Shown one piece after another: positions 56,503 through 64,000 of a stretch of DNA of 64,000 nucleotides. The number at the start of each line of letters is the position of its first letter. Within the stretch, counting starts at the first letter, position 1. This DNA is from CAYVBW01 sp964588685 (lineage in GTDB: Bacteria > Patescibacteriota > Microgenomatia > UBA1400 > PJMF01). The stretch covers positions 1 to 64,000 of the forward strand of contig CAZPQG010000004.1 in the NCBI GenBank assembly GCA_964588685.1, written 5' to 3'. Under the pieces are notes generated by a model. That model did not search any database and had not been told where the DNA came from. It saw nothing but the letters and a program-made list of their open reading frames with translations. The position numbers and the translations under genes were made by a program.

Positions 56503-57225
56503 TTACTGACTCGCTTCTTTGATAGCCTCAAGCAGTCTAATAAAGTCAGCTGTTTTTAATGAAGCGCTGCCGACCAAAACCCCATCTGAAATTTGTAAAA
56601 AATCAGCTGTATTTTGTGCCGTTACGCTGCCCCCATATAAAACTGCCGGTTGATGATAAATCTGCCTGATCTTTTCAATTACTGTCTGAACTTGCTCAAC
56701 ATCAGCGCTCTCACCGCTGCCAATAGCAGCCGCCGGCTCATAAGCCACAATTAATTGCTCTTTTTTTTCCTGCCAATTTTCCACCTGTGATTGAATAGCT
56801 TGCAGCTGCGGCTCAATTTCTTCTTGGTCTAAGCACAAAATTGCAGTCATGTCAGCCTGCCAGGCCTGTATTAATTTATCAGCCACTATTGAAGGTGTTT
56901 CTTGAAATAGACGCCGGCGTTCGCTGTGACCCAAAAGAGCATAGTTGACATTTAAACCTGTTAAGTTCTGCGCACAAACAGCGCCGGTATAACTGCCGGC
57001 GCCATACGGACTTAAATCTTGCACAGACAACTTTACTTTTAAACTTCTTGATAGTTCAGCTAAAACCGGAATTAGGGGATAGGGAGGAGCAATAATTATT
57101 TCATGATTTCGAAAAAAATTTTTAGCGCTGACATCAAAAAAATATTCTTCCAATTGTTCAAGCCAGTAGATAGCTTTGTTAATATCTAAATTAGACTTCC
57201 AGTTAGCAATAATGTATTTTGTCAT
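56503..57225 (-). CDS. tpiA: Triosephosphate isomerase
   Basis: It interconverts dihydroxyacetone phosphate and glyceraldehyde 3-phosphate. The catalytic lysine is in IANWKSN at about 10, His in LLGHSERRRLF near 98, and Glu in VAYEPAAAIGSGES near 162. The phosphate-binding GGSV and LVGSASLK segments close the barrel. AAAIGSG replaces the usual VWAIGTG in loop 6, a mild deviation in the flexible lid. The 240-residue length is slightly short but complete. It is divergent from the UvrD-type helicase. No Shine-Dalgarno is seen. Confidence 0.94.
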   Translation of the reverse strand: MTKYIIANWKSNLDINKAIYWLEQLEEYFFDVSAKNFFRNHEIIIAPPYPLIPVLAELSRSLKVKLSVQDLSPYGAGSYTGAVCAQNLTGLNVNYALLGHSERRRLFQETPSIVADKLIQAWQADMTAILCLDQEEIEPQLQAIQSQVENWQEKKEQLIVAYEPAAAIGSGESADVEQVQTVIEKIRQIYHQPAVLYGGSVTAQNTADFLQISDGVLVGSASLKTADFIRLLEAIKEASQ

Positions 57226-57466
57226 GATTTCTTAATTTATTGATTAATTTAACCTTGACTCCACTATATATCGACTCTGCAAACATGTTAAGATGAAGCA
57301 TTGAGCGGTTAGCAATTCAAAAGATACAATTAATAATCTTAATCAATAATTAAGACAAAGCTAATTAAAACAAGCTAAGCTGAATATTAAACCAAATAAT
57401 TTCGCTCGGCCAATTTTCACTCAGTCAATTTAACATATTTTCATTTTCACTTAACTAATTTTTGCC

Positions 57467-59464
57467 ATGATCTCACTCGACCAATTTTTAGCTAAACTGA
57501 ACAAAAATCAACGCCAAGCTGTAAAACACCAACAAGGTCCGGCTGTAATTCTTGCCGGTGCAGGCAGCGGTAAAACTAGAGTTCTAACCACCCATGCGGC
57601 TTGGCTGATTCAAAAACAAAACATAAACTCAGACAAAATATTATTGGTCACCTTTACCAACAAAGCTGCCAACGAAATGTTGCAGCGCATTAAACAGTTA
57701 ACTCAAACTGAATTGCCTTATTCCGGAACTTTTCACAGCTTTTGCGCCCACATTCTCCGTCAAGAAGGTCATCTCTTGGGCTACTCTCCAAATTTTTTAA
57801 TCTATGACACTACTGATCAGCAAGCACTGATTAAAGATATCTATAAAGAAAAAGGCTTGAATTCAAAAAAATTTAAACAAAGCGCTATTAAAGCCATGAT
57901 TTCAAATGCTAAAAATAATTTATTAGATGCTGACCAGTATGCAGCTCAAATCAGCAATGAATTTGAAGAAACAGCAGCTAAAGTTTATCGACTTTATCAG
58001 CAAAAATTACTAAAGCAAAATGCAGTTGATTTCGACGACTTGTTGTTTAGCACTGTGGCTTTATTTAAACAGCAGCCGCAAATTTTAACACGCTACCAAC
58101 AACAATTTGACCACGTGCTGGTTGATGAATATCAGGATACCAATAAAGCTCAATATCAACTCACCAAACAGCTGGCGCAGCCGCAAAAAAATGTATATGT
58201 CGTAGGAGATTTTGCCCAAAGTATTTATGCTTGGCGGGGAGCCGATTACCGCAACTTACTTTATCTTAAACAAGACTTTCAACAAATCAAAGAATATCGT
58301 TTAGAGCAAAATTATCGCTCCACCCGCCCCATTTTAAAAGCAGCCACCAAGCTCATTAGCAATAATTCCACCCACCCCGTTTTAACTCTGTGGACCAAAA
58401 ATAAAACCGGCCAACCAATAGTCATCACTGAAACAAATTCTTCTTATAATGAAGCCGAATTTGTGATTGATCAAATCCGTCAGCTGGAAACTGAATATGA
58501 CTATCGAGATATGGTAATTTTATATCGAGTTAACGCTCAATCTCGAGCCTTTGAAGAATTTTTCATTAAAGCTGGTATTCCTTATAAAATTGTAGGCGGT
58601 TTTAAATTCTATGAACGTAAAGAAATTAAAGATATGCTGGCTTACTTAAGATTGGTAGTCAACGACCAAGATTCTGTAAGTCATGATCGAGCCATTAAAC
58701 TAGGTAAAAGACGATTTGCTAAGTTTCAAGACTGGCTGGACCAAAAAAAAGATGAAGAAGAATTCAACTTAGAAAATCCTTATGAACTTCTCAAAGAAAT
58801 TTTACAAAGTACTCAATATTTAGATAAATTTGATTCTAAAAATCCGGATCATGAGGAAAGAATTGAAAACGTGCAGGAATTGCTAAATGTGGCTGCTCAA
58901 TTCGAACACACAACTGTCTTTTTAGAAAACGTCAGCCTAGTGCAAGACGAACAAATGAAAGATTTGCCGCTTGATCAGACTGACGATCACGTCACCTTAA
59001 TGAGTTTACATTCAGCTAAAGGTTTGGAATTCCCCATAGTTTTTATAGTCGGCTTAGAAGAAGGGCTACTGCCTCACAGCCGCTGTTTACATGATCCGGA
59101 AAAATTAGAGGAAGAACGGCGGTTGTGCTATGTCGGTATTACCAGAGCCAAAGAGCGGCTTTATCTCAGTTATGCCAGCACTCGCTGGCTGTACGGCCGC
59201 AGCACTCAATCCCGGCCCAGCCGTTTTTTAAGCCAGCTGCCAACAGAGAGTACTGTCCGTAAAATTTATTCCGGAGATTTATCAGCCGAGCAATCTCACA
59301 CCCGTAAAACAAGCTGGACCAAAAAATCGAAGCGCAATAATTATGCTGAGAACAGCAAAAAAAAAGGTAAAAAATATCGCTTGGGAATTGAAATCAGTGA
59401 AGACGAACTGGATGCATTGTTAAATGACGATTTAAAAATTGAAGATTTTTTAAATAAAAAATAA
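57467..59464 (+). CDS. UvrD/PcrA-type superfamily 1 DNA helicase
   Basis: A 3'-5' helicase used in repair and in clearing recombinases. Walker A is LAGAGSGKTRVLTTHAA near 30-46, motif Ia is TFTNKAANEM, motif II is VDEYQDTNKAQY near 221, motif III is GDFAQSIYAWRGAD near 247, motif IV includes LEQNYRST, and motif VI is YVGITRAKERL near 550. At 665 residues it is somewhat shorter than PcrA, and the basic tail (KSKRNNYAENSKKKGKKYR region) may contact DNA or polymerase. It opens a plus-strand series with FemABX, pyrH, gap and sbcD-like genes, all separated by 85-180 bp. Confidence 0.93.
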   Translation: MISLDQFLAKLNKNQRQAVKHQQGPAVILAGAGSGKTRVLTTHAAWLIQKQNINSDKILLVTFTNKAANEMLQRIKQLTQTELPYSGTFHSFCAHILRQEGHLLGYSPNFLIYDTTDQQALIKDIYKEKGLNSKKFKQSAIKAMISNAKNNLLDADQYAAQISNEFEETAAKVYRLYQQKLLKQNAVDFDDLLFSTVALFKQQPQILTRYQQQFDHVLVDEYQDTNKAQYQLTKQLAQPQKNVYVVGDFAQSIYAWRGADYRNLLYLKQDFQQIKEYRLEQNYRSTRPILKAATKLISNNSTHPVLTLWTKNKTGQPIVITETNSSYNEAEFVIDQIRQLETEYDYRDMVILYRVNAQSRAFEEFFIKAGIPYKIVGGFKFYERKEIKDMLAYLRLVVNDQDSVSHDRAIKLGKRRFAKFQDWLDQKKDEEEFNLENPYELLKEILQSTQYLDKFDSKNPDHEERIENVQELLNVAAQFEHTTVFLENVSLVQDEQMKDLPLDQTDDHVTLMSLHSAKGLEFPIVFIVGLEEGLLPHSRCLHDPEKLEEERRLCYVGITRAKERLYLSYASTRWLYGRSTQSRPSRFLSQLPTESTVRKIYSGDLSAEQSHTRKTSWTKKSKRNNYAENSKKKGKKYRLGIEISEDELDALLNDDLKIEDFLNKK

Positions 59465-59532
59465 ACTGTTAGGCTTTTAGTTTTTTACTATCAGACTTAT
59501 TTTTTTTGCTTTCAAATTTAACTCATATCCTC

Positions 59533-59538
59533 TATAAT
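59533..59538 (+). promoter_or_regulatory. -10 box before FemABX gene, short leader
   Basis: TATAAT at 59533-59538 lies 11 bp before the ATG at 59550, predicting a leader of about 5 nt. Confidence 0.4.
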
Positions 59539-59549
59539 ACTTTTAAAAT

Positions 59550-60587
59550 ATGCTAGTCAGACCCATTCATCTTGAAGAAAAAGAACTGTTCAACAGAGTT
59601 GCTAATCATCCGGTGCAAGTATGGGAATGGGGCGAATTTCGTCAAAAAACCGGTAAAAAAATAGAACGAGTTGGCTTTTTTGAAAACGGAGACATCAAAA
59701 AAAGTTTACAAGTCAGTTTCCATCCGGTTCCTAAATTTGATCAGTACACTATTGGCTACTGTCCGCGGGGTTTTAAGCCCAATGATAATCAGTTATCAGT
59801 TTTGAAAGAACTAGGAGAAAAACATAATGCTGTTTTTGTGAAACTGGAGCCTGATGTAGCTAAGCCGGTTGAAAAAAGAGCTGAATTTAGACCGTTGATA
59901 AAATTTTTACTGGATAATAATTGTCAGCCGGGCCGACCTTTTTTCGCCGAAAACACCTTTCATATTGATCTAACTAAATCAGAAACAGAATTATTTGGCC
60001 AACTTAAGAGCAAAACTCGTTATAACGTCAGGCTGGCGCAGCGGAAGGGGGTAAAAATAGTTGAAGATAGTTCACGTCAAGGATTGGCCATTTATCAAAA
60101 AATTGCTAAAGAGACTCGCGAGCGCCAAAATTTCTACCTTCACACTCCTGACTATTTTCAAAAAATGTGGGAGCAATTCCAAAATTCAGACATGATTCAT
60201 ATTTTCCATGCTTATTATGATGATACACCTTTAGTATCATGGATCATGTTTAAATGGCAGGATACTGTTTATTATCCTTATGGTGCTTCTAGAGATTTAC
60301 ACCGCGATGTTATGGCAAGCAATTTAATGATGTGGGAAATGATCGCATGGGCCAAAAAGCAAGGAGCTAAAATTTTTGATATGTGGGGCTGCTTAGGACC
60401 TAATGCCGATAAGTCAAGCAGCTGGTATGGCTTTCATCGTTTCAAAAAAGGTTACGGCGGTCAGCTGATGCAGTTTGTCGGCACTTTTGATTTAGTGCTC
60501 CAACAGCCGCAATACAAAATTGTAAGTATGCTAGATGATGTTAGATGGAAATTCTTAAGAATAAAGTCTAGAATAGGTTTAAATTGA
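59550..60587 (+). CDS. FemABX-type peptidoglycan bridge aminoacyltransferase
   Basis: Enzymes of this family use aminoacyl-tRNA to add amino acids to the lysine side chain of lipid II, forming the interpeptide bridge. The 345-residue protein has two GNAT-like halves. QVWEWGEFRQKTGKKIERVG near 27-46, LFGQLKSKTRYNVRLAQRKG near 149-168, and MASNLMMWEMIAWAKKQGAK near 255 are typical. FDMWGCLGP near 277 and WYGFHRFKKGYGG near 291-303 close the second half. It implies branched peptidoglycan and fits the sortase system. The substrate amino acid is not predictable. Confidence 0.88.
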   Translation: MLVRPIHLEEKELFNRVANHPVQVWEWGEFRQKTGKKIERVGFFENGDIKKSLQVSFHPVPKFDQYTIGYCPRGFKPNDNQLSVLKELGEKHNAVFVKLEPDVAKPVEKRAEFRPLIKFLLDNNCQPGRPFFAENTFHIDLTKSETELFGQLKSKTRYNVRLAQRKGVKIVEDSSRQGLAIYQKIAKETRERQNFYLHTPDYFQKMWEQFQNSDMIHIFHAYYDDTPLVSWIMFKWQDTVYYPYGASRDLHRDVMASNLMMWEMIAWAKKQGAKIFDMWGCLGPNADKSSSWYGFHRFKKGYGGQLMQFVGTFDLVLQQPQYKIVSMLDDVRWKFLRIKSRIGLN

Positions 60588-60764
60588 TACGTGATTAATT
60601 TATTGTAAGTTTTAAAATCCGCAGTGTTTTAACATGGGTTCCTGCACAGTTTTTTTCCAACCTGTTTTTAGAACCTGGAAACCTGTTAAAATTAACATTA
60701 AAGTATTGAAAAAATCGACAATTACTCAACATTAGCTGCTAACTATTAATTATTGGAAATTATT

Positions 60765-61508
60765 ATGAATCAGAAGAATTTTAACCGCATCATGTTGAAA
60801 ATCGGCGGTGAAGCTTTGCTTGGTAAACGGCAATACGGTATTGACCCTCAAGCTGCGCAAGAAATCGCTAAAAAAATCAAAAACATTTATACCAAACATA
60901 TACAAATTTCTATAGTTATTGGCGGAGGTAATATTTTCCGCGGCGTAGCAGGTGCAAAAAAAGGCATGGATCGAGCCACAGCGGATTATATGGGCATGCT
61001 GGCGACTGTAATGAACGGTTTAGCCTTACAAGATGCATTAGAAAGCATCGGCATTCCCAGCCGTTTGCAATCAGCATTAGACATGCCGGCTGTAGCTGAA
61101 CCATTTATCCGCCGTAAAGCTATTAGACACATGGAAAAAGGAAGAGTCTTGATTCTGGCCGCCGGGACCGGCATGCCTTATGTCACTACCGACACCGGAG
61201 CAGCTCTTCATGCTTTGGAATTGCGCTGCGATGTATTAATGAAAGCCACTAAAGTGGATGGTATTTATGACAAAGATCCTGAGAAAGAAAAATCTGCCCG
61301 CCGCTACAAAACCCTTCATTATCAAGATGCAATTGAAAAAGAAAATATTCAAGTTATGGACACCACTGCTTTAGCCATGGCTAAAGAAAATAATATGCCG
61401 GTTTTAGTCTTTAAATTATTTGAAGCAGATAATTTAGAAAGAGCGATTGAAGGTAAAGATATTGGTACCTATATGAGTACTCAAACCAAAACTACTTTTG
61501 CTGAATAA
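60765..61508 (+). CDS. pyrH: UMP kinase
   Basis: It phosphorylates UMP to UDP. The amino-acid-kinase fold is evident: MLKIGGEALLG near 10, IVIGGGNIFRGVAGA near 47, DRATADYMGMLATVMNGLAL near 64-83, GTGMPYVTTDTGAALHALEL near 130, and KVDGIYDKDPEK near 158. The ATG at 60765 is chosen because GGA lies about 10 bases before it; a TTG four codons upstream is the other possibility. It follows the FemABX gene after about 177 bp. Length of about 247 residues is normal. Confidence 0.95.
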   Translation: MNQKNFNRIMLKIGGEALLGKRQYGIDPQAAQEIAKKIKNIYTKHIQISIVIGGGNIFRGVAGAKKGMDRATADYMGMLATVMNGLALQDALESIGIPSRLQSALDMPAVAEPFIRRKAIRHMEKGRVLILAAGTGMPYVTTDTGAALHALELRCDVLMKATKVDGIYDKDPEKEKSARRYKTLHYQDAIEKENIQVMDTTALAMAKENNMPVLVFKLFEADNLERAIEGKDIGTYMSTQTKTTFAE

Positions 61509-61613
61509 GATTAACGCTACACTATCATTAAACAAAACTACGGTTTGTTTGATCAATAATCTTGCATATCTTCTTAAGAGTTTTTAATTATTAATTAAAT
61601 TATTATCCTAATC

Positions 61614-62663
61614 ATGAAAAAAAATTTTGCTATTAACGGTTTTGGCCGCATTGGCCGCACCACTTTTAGAATTTGGTGGGAGCAGCAGCGCAATGAGCTC
61701 AATTTAGAGACTGTTAATACCTCCGGTTCTATGCCTTTAAAAAGCTGGGTGCACTTATTAAAATACGACAGTAATTACGGTCATTTTGATCCGGGTATTA
61801 CTATTGAAGAACACCAATCTAATCAAGAAGTAACTGACGAAGACCCTGTGCTGGGTTTAATTAAAATAGCTGACCACACTATTACAGTCACAGCTCAAAG
61901 GGATCCGGCTAAACTTCCTTGGGAAAAAATGGGGATTGACGTTGTCTTAGAAGCAACCGGTCATTTTTTAACTAAAGAAGCAGCCAGCGCCCACCTGACA
62001 GCCGGAGCAAAAAAAGTTTTGCTCTCAGCACCCGGAAAAAGCGAGGGTATCAGCACCTCAGTGCGGGGAGTTGTTCCCTTTGATGACAGTCAGGACATTT
62101 TTTCCAATGCCTCCTGCACCACCAATTGTGTGGCACCGATCGTTAAAATTTTAGAAGAAGAAATTGGTCTTAAAAAAGCTGTTCTCAGCACTATTCACGC
62201 TTACACGGCCAGTCAAAACTTACTCGACAATTCACATAAAGATTTGAGAAGAGCTAGAGCAGCAGCGGTTAACGTTATTCCTACTACCACTGGCGCTGCC
62301 AAAGCAACCACACAAATTATTCCCGAACTAACCGATTTATTTGACGGCATGGCATTCAGAGTGCCACTAGCAACGGGTTCTGTTTCTGATCTAACTTTTG
62401 TTACTAACAAAAAAACTGATAAAACAGAGGTTAATCAAATTTTAACGCAAGCCGCCCAGTCAGAACGCTGGCAGGGTGTATTGGCAGTCAGTCATGACCC
62501 TATTACTTCTTCAGACATTGTGGGCCGAAATGAAGCCGCTATTGTTGACCTGGAATTCACTCAAGTCATAGCTGATGACTTAGTAAAAGTTATTGCCTGG
62601 TACGACAATGAGTGGGGTTATTGCGTACAGCTGCTTAGTCAGCTTAAAGAGATTAAACTCTAG
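61614..62663 (+). CDS. gap: Glyceraldehyde-3-phosphate dehydrogenase
   Basis: It oxidises glyceraldehyde 3-phosphate with phosphate and NAD(P)+ in glycolysis. The Rossmann motif is NGFGRIGR (8-15), catalytic Cys168 is in NASCTTNC, and His follows in STIHAYT. The C-terminal WYDNEWGY is intact. The position that is Asp32 in NAD-specific enzymes is Thr36 here (VNTSGS), and the residue that is Pro188 is Ser207 (DNSHKDLRRAR). Both changes are those known to accompany NADP acceptance, as in chloroplast-type enzymes. The 349-residue length is slightly long. It lies about 105 bp after pyrH. Confidence 0.95.
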   Translation: MKKNFAINGFGRIGRTTFRIWWEQQRNELNLETVNTSGSMPLKSWVHLLKYDSNYGHFDPGITIEEHQSNQEVTDEDPVLGLIKIADHTITVTAQRDPAKLPWEKMGIDVVLEATGHFLTKEAASAHLTAGAKKVLLSAPGKSEGISTSVRGVVPFDDSQDIFSNASCTTNCVAPIVKILEEEIGLKKAVLSTIHAYTASQNLLDNSHKDLRRARAAAVNVIPTTTGAAKATTQIIPELTDLFDGMAFRVPLATGSVSDLTFVTNKKTDKTEVNQILTQAAQSERWQGVLAVSHDPITSSDIVGRNEAAIVDLEFTQVIADDLVKVIAWYDNEWGYCVQLLSQLKEIKL

Positions 62664-62765
62664 TTCCATAGAGCTCAAACTAAACCGGGTTTGTTTAAAA
62701 ATTCTAATTTAAGATTATCTTTTTAAGATTGTATTTGCAATCAAAGTCTACAAGATTCTTATTTT

Positions 62766-63854
62766 ATGGCAAAAATTCTACACACTGCCGACATTCATCT
62801 TCAAGAACAAAGTGATGAACGCTGGCAAGCATTAACAACCATCCTGGACACAGCTCAAGAATTAGGAGTTGATGCTTTAACCATCAGCGGCGATTTATTT
62901 GAACAAAATGTAGAAGCTCAAACCTTACGAGGAAAATTGCCGCCCCTTTTTTCTAAACAAGAATACCGCATTATCATTCTGCCGGGCAATCATGATCTTT
63001 ACTCTTATGAAACCGGCTTTTATTTTGGAGACAACGTGACCCTGCTCAATAATTCCGAGCAACAAATTGAATTAAATCAAACTGTCATCACCGGCATCCC
63101 GTTTGAACCTCTGTCTGCTGCTGAACTGTATCAAAAAATTGAAACCATTAATCAGCAGCTTAATCCTGAAAAAACTAATATTTTATTGTTTCATGGTGAA
63201 TTAACTGACATTTTTTTTAAGAGCTCAGATTTTGGTGATGAAGGGGAAAAACGCTATCTGCCTTTAAAGCTTAATTTATTGGCAAATACCAAGTTTGATT
63301 ATATCTTAGCAGGCCATTTTCATACTAAATTTCATCTAAAACAAATACCTAATGAAAGATTGAAACAAGGTGGTTTTTTTGTTTATCCCGGTTCGCCGGT
63401 TTCAATTACCAATAAAGAAACGGGCGTCAGACATGCCGCTTTGATTCAACCGCAGCAGCCGCCGCAAAAAATAGAACTTGACACTTTTTACTATCAACCT
63501 GTGCCGCTGCATTTTTCACCCGATGATGACCAGTCAATCTTAAAAAAATTTGAAAAAAAATTGCAAAATTTAGATGAAAATGCAGCGGCTTTGTGTCGGG
63601 TGGACGGATTTTTTGATCAAAAAAAACTTAAGCTCACTGAGCAACAACTAAAAACAAAACTAGAATCAATTATTGAGCAGCATGACGGTATTTTAAAGGA
63701 AAAAGATTTTGCAGTTAAAGATATTGCTGCTATTTTAAATAGCGGCTTATACCAAGCTTTCACAACTAAATTAAAACAAAGCGACTTAGAACAGCAGCAA
63801 AAACAGGACTTAAGCCAAACATTTATTAACGCTCTTATGCAAGTTAATTCATGA
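62766..63854 (+). CDS. SbcD-like metallophosphoesterase nuclease subunit
   Basis: A 362-residue member of the Mre11/SbcD family, which works with an SbcC-like ATPase on DNA ends and hairpins. Metal-binding motifs appear in order: HTADIHL (6-12), SGDLFEQN near 39, LPGNHDLYS near 75, FHGELTD near 139, and AGHFHTKFHL near 180. A capping domain follows. Its stop codon overlaps the start of the next gene as ATGA, so the two are translationally coupled. There is no separate C-terminal extension. It lies about 100 bp after gap. Confidence 0.88.
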   Translation: MAKILHTADIHLQEQSDERWQALTTILDTAQELGVDALTISGDLFEQNVEAQTLRGKLPPLFSKQEYRIIILPGNHDLYSYETGFYFGDNVTLLNNSEQQIELNQTVITGIPFEPLSAAELYQKIETINQQLNPEKTNILLFHGELTDIFFKSSDFGDEGEKRYLPLKLNLLANTKFDYILAGHFHTKFHLKQIPNERLKQGGFFVYPGSPVSITNKETGVRHAALIQPQQPPQKIELDTFYYQPVPLHFSPDDDQSILKKFEKKLQNLDENAAALCRVDGFFDQKKLKLTEQQLKTKLESIIEQHDGILKEKDFAVKDIAAILNSGLYQAFTTKLKQSDLEQQQKQDLSQTFINALMQVNS

Positions 63855-64000
63855 AAATTAAACAATTATTTATCAAGCAATACGGGCCTCTGCAAGACAA
63901 AGAATACCATTTTAAACCTGGTTTTAATCTCATTTATGGACTTAATGAACAGGGCAAAAGTTTAACTCTTGATGCTTTAATTAAACTTTTATTGGGAAAA
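63851..64000 (+). CDS. SbcC/RecN-like AAA ATPase, N-terminal fragment (runs off window)
   Basis: Only the first 50 residues are in the window. MKIKQLFIKQYGPLQ is the usual beginning of SbcC/Rad50/RecF-like ATPases, and IYGLNEQGKSLTLDALIKLL contains the Walker A motif (GxNxxGKS). It starts within the stop codon of the SbcD-like gene (ATGA overlap). The rest, including the expected coiled coil, lies beyond 64000. Confidence 0.85.
   Translation, partial: MKIKQLFIKQYGPLQDKEYHFKPGFNLIYGLNEQGKSLTLDALIKLLLGK

Noticed and set aside
60640..60690. Repeated AACCTG units and partial inverted repeat before pyrH
   Set aside because: The stem is short and the T run precedes rather than follows it, so I could not support a terminator or riboswitch.
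61528..61552. Hairpin AAACAAAAC/GTTTGTTT after pyrH as terminator
   Set aside because: AT-only stem with a bulge and no T tract after it.

Overview
The window is AT-rich, densely coded bacterial DNA using the standard code (TGA acts as a stop in several genes, for example at 29759-29761 and 63852-63854). A divergent 16S rRNA that mismatches several universal primers, few Shine-Dalgarno sites, many K/Q/N-rich proteins, Mur ligase and ATP-grasp genes, a sortase pair, and families such as DUF5665, DUF2298 and YibE/F suggest a Patescibacteria (candidate phyla radiation) genome recovered from a metagenome. I cannot name the phylum. Two 100-N scaffold gaps (14140-14239 and 53997-54096) are each flanked by an exact duplicate, so they are probably unmerged contig overlaps.

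Layout. 1-500: terminator, tRNA-Gln and a probable independent structured RNA. 511-9774: NYN-domain protein, YibE/F, prenyl synthase, M3 peptidase, VTT membrane protein, cyclophilin, Y-family polymerase with a small partner, and flavodoxin. 9917-14064: YtxH protein, pyruvate kinase, a truncated DUF389 gene and a MurF-like ligase. 14437-18577: Thr/Pro-rich surface protein with an LAATG signal beside its sortase, then a membrane protein and a GSDH-type protein. 18654-28150: tRNA-His, tRNA-Arg and the uvrB-uvrA-(transglutaminase)-uvrC repair locus. 28250-36583: a locus rich in peptide-bond chemistry with a 7TM protein, three ATP-grasp ligases, a DUF1704/MATCAP-type peptidase and a cyanophycin-synthetase-like Mur ligase, plus mnmA. 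37148-39275: a stand-alone 16S rRNA inside its own long processing stem, with no 23S or 5S following. 39704-46465: clpB, tRNA-Ile, lon with a CIRCE operator inside its promoter, and a PEGA/SH3 protein. 46526-56419: a mainly minus-strand envelope and glycosylation block (DUF2298, HAD, Tat-type lipoprotein, GT-C, FAD oxidoreductase, GT2, PMT-type O-mannosyltransferase). 56503-64000: tpiA, UvrD-type helicase, FemABX, pyrH, gap, SbcD-like nuclease and the start of its ATPase partner.

How the parts may work together. tpiA, gap and pyruvate kinase are lower glycolysis; the GAPDH has residues associated with NADP use and the pyruvate kinase has altered cation-site residues. UvrABC, the Y-family polymerase, UvrD and SbcCD are a DNA-repair set. 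The surface protein, sortase, FemABX and O-mannosylation genes point to an elaborate Gram-positive-like envelope. The most unusual part is the 28.7-36.6 kb locus. It looks like a membrane-linked system for making and trimming amino-acid ligations, with the two catalytic halves of a cyanophycin-synthetase-like enzyme on separate genes and one ATP-grasp ligase fused to a retropepsin-like domain that seems to have lost its catalytic aspartate.
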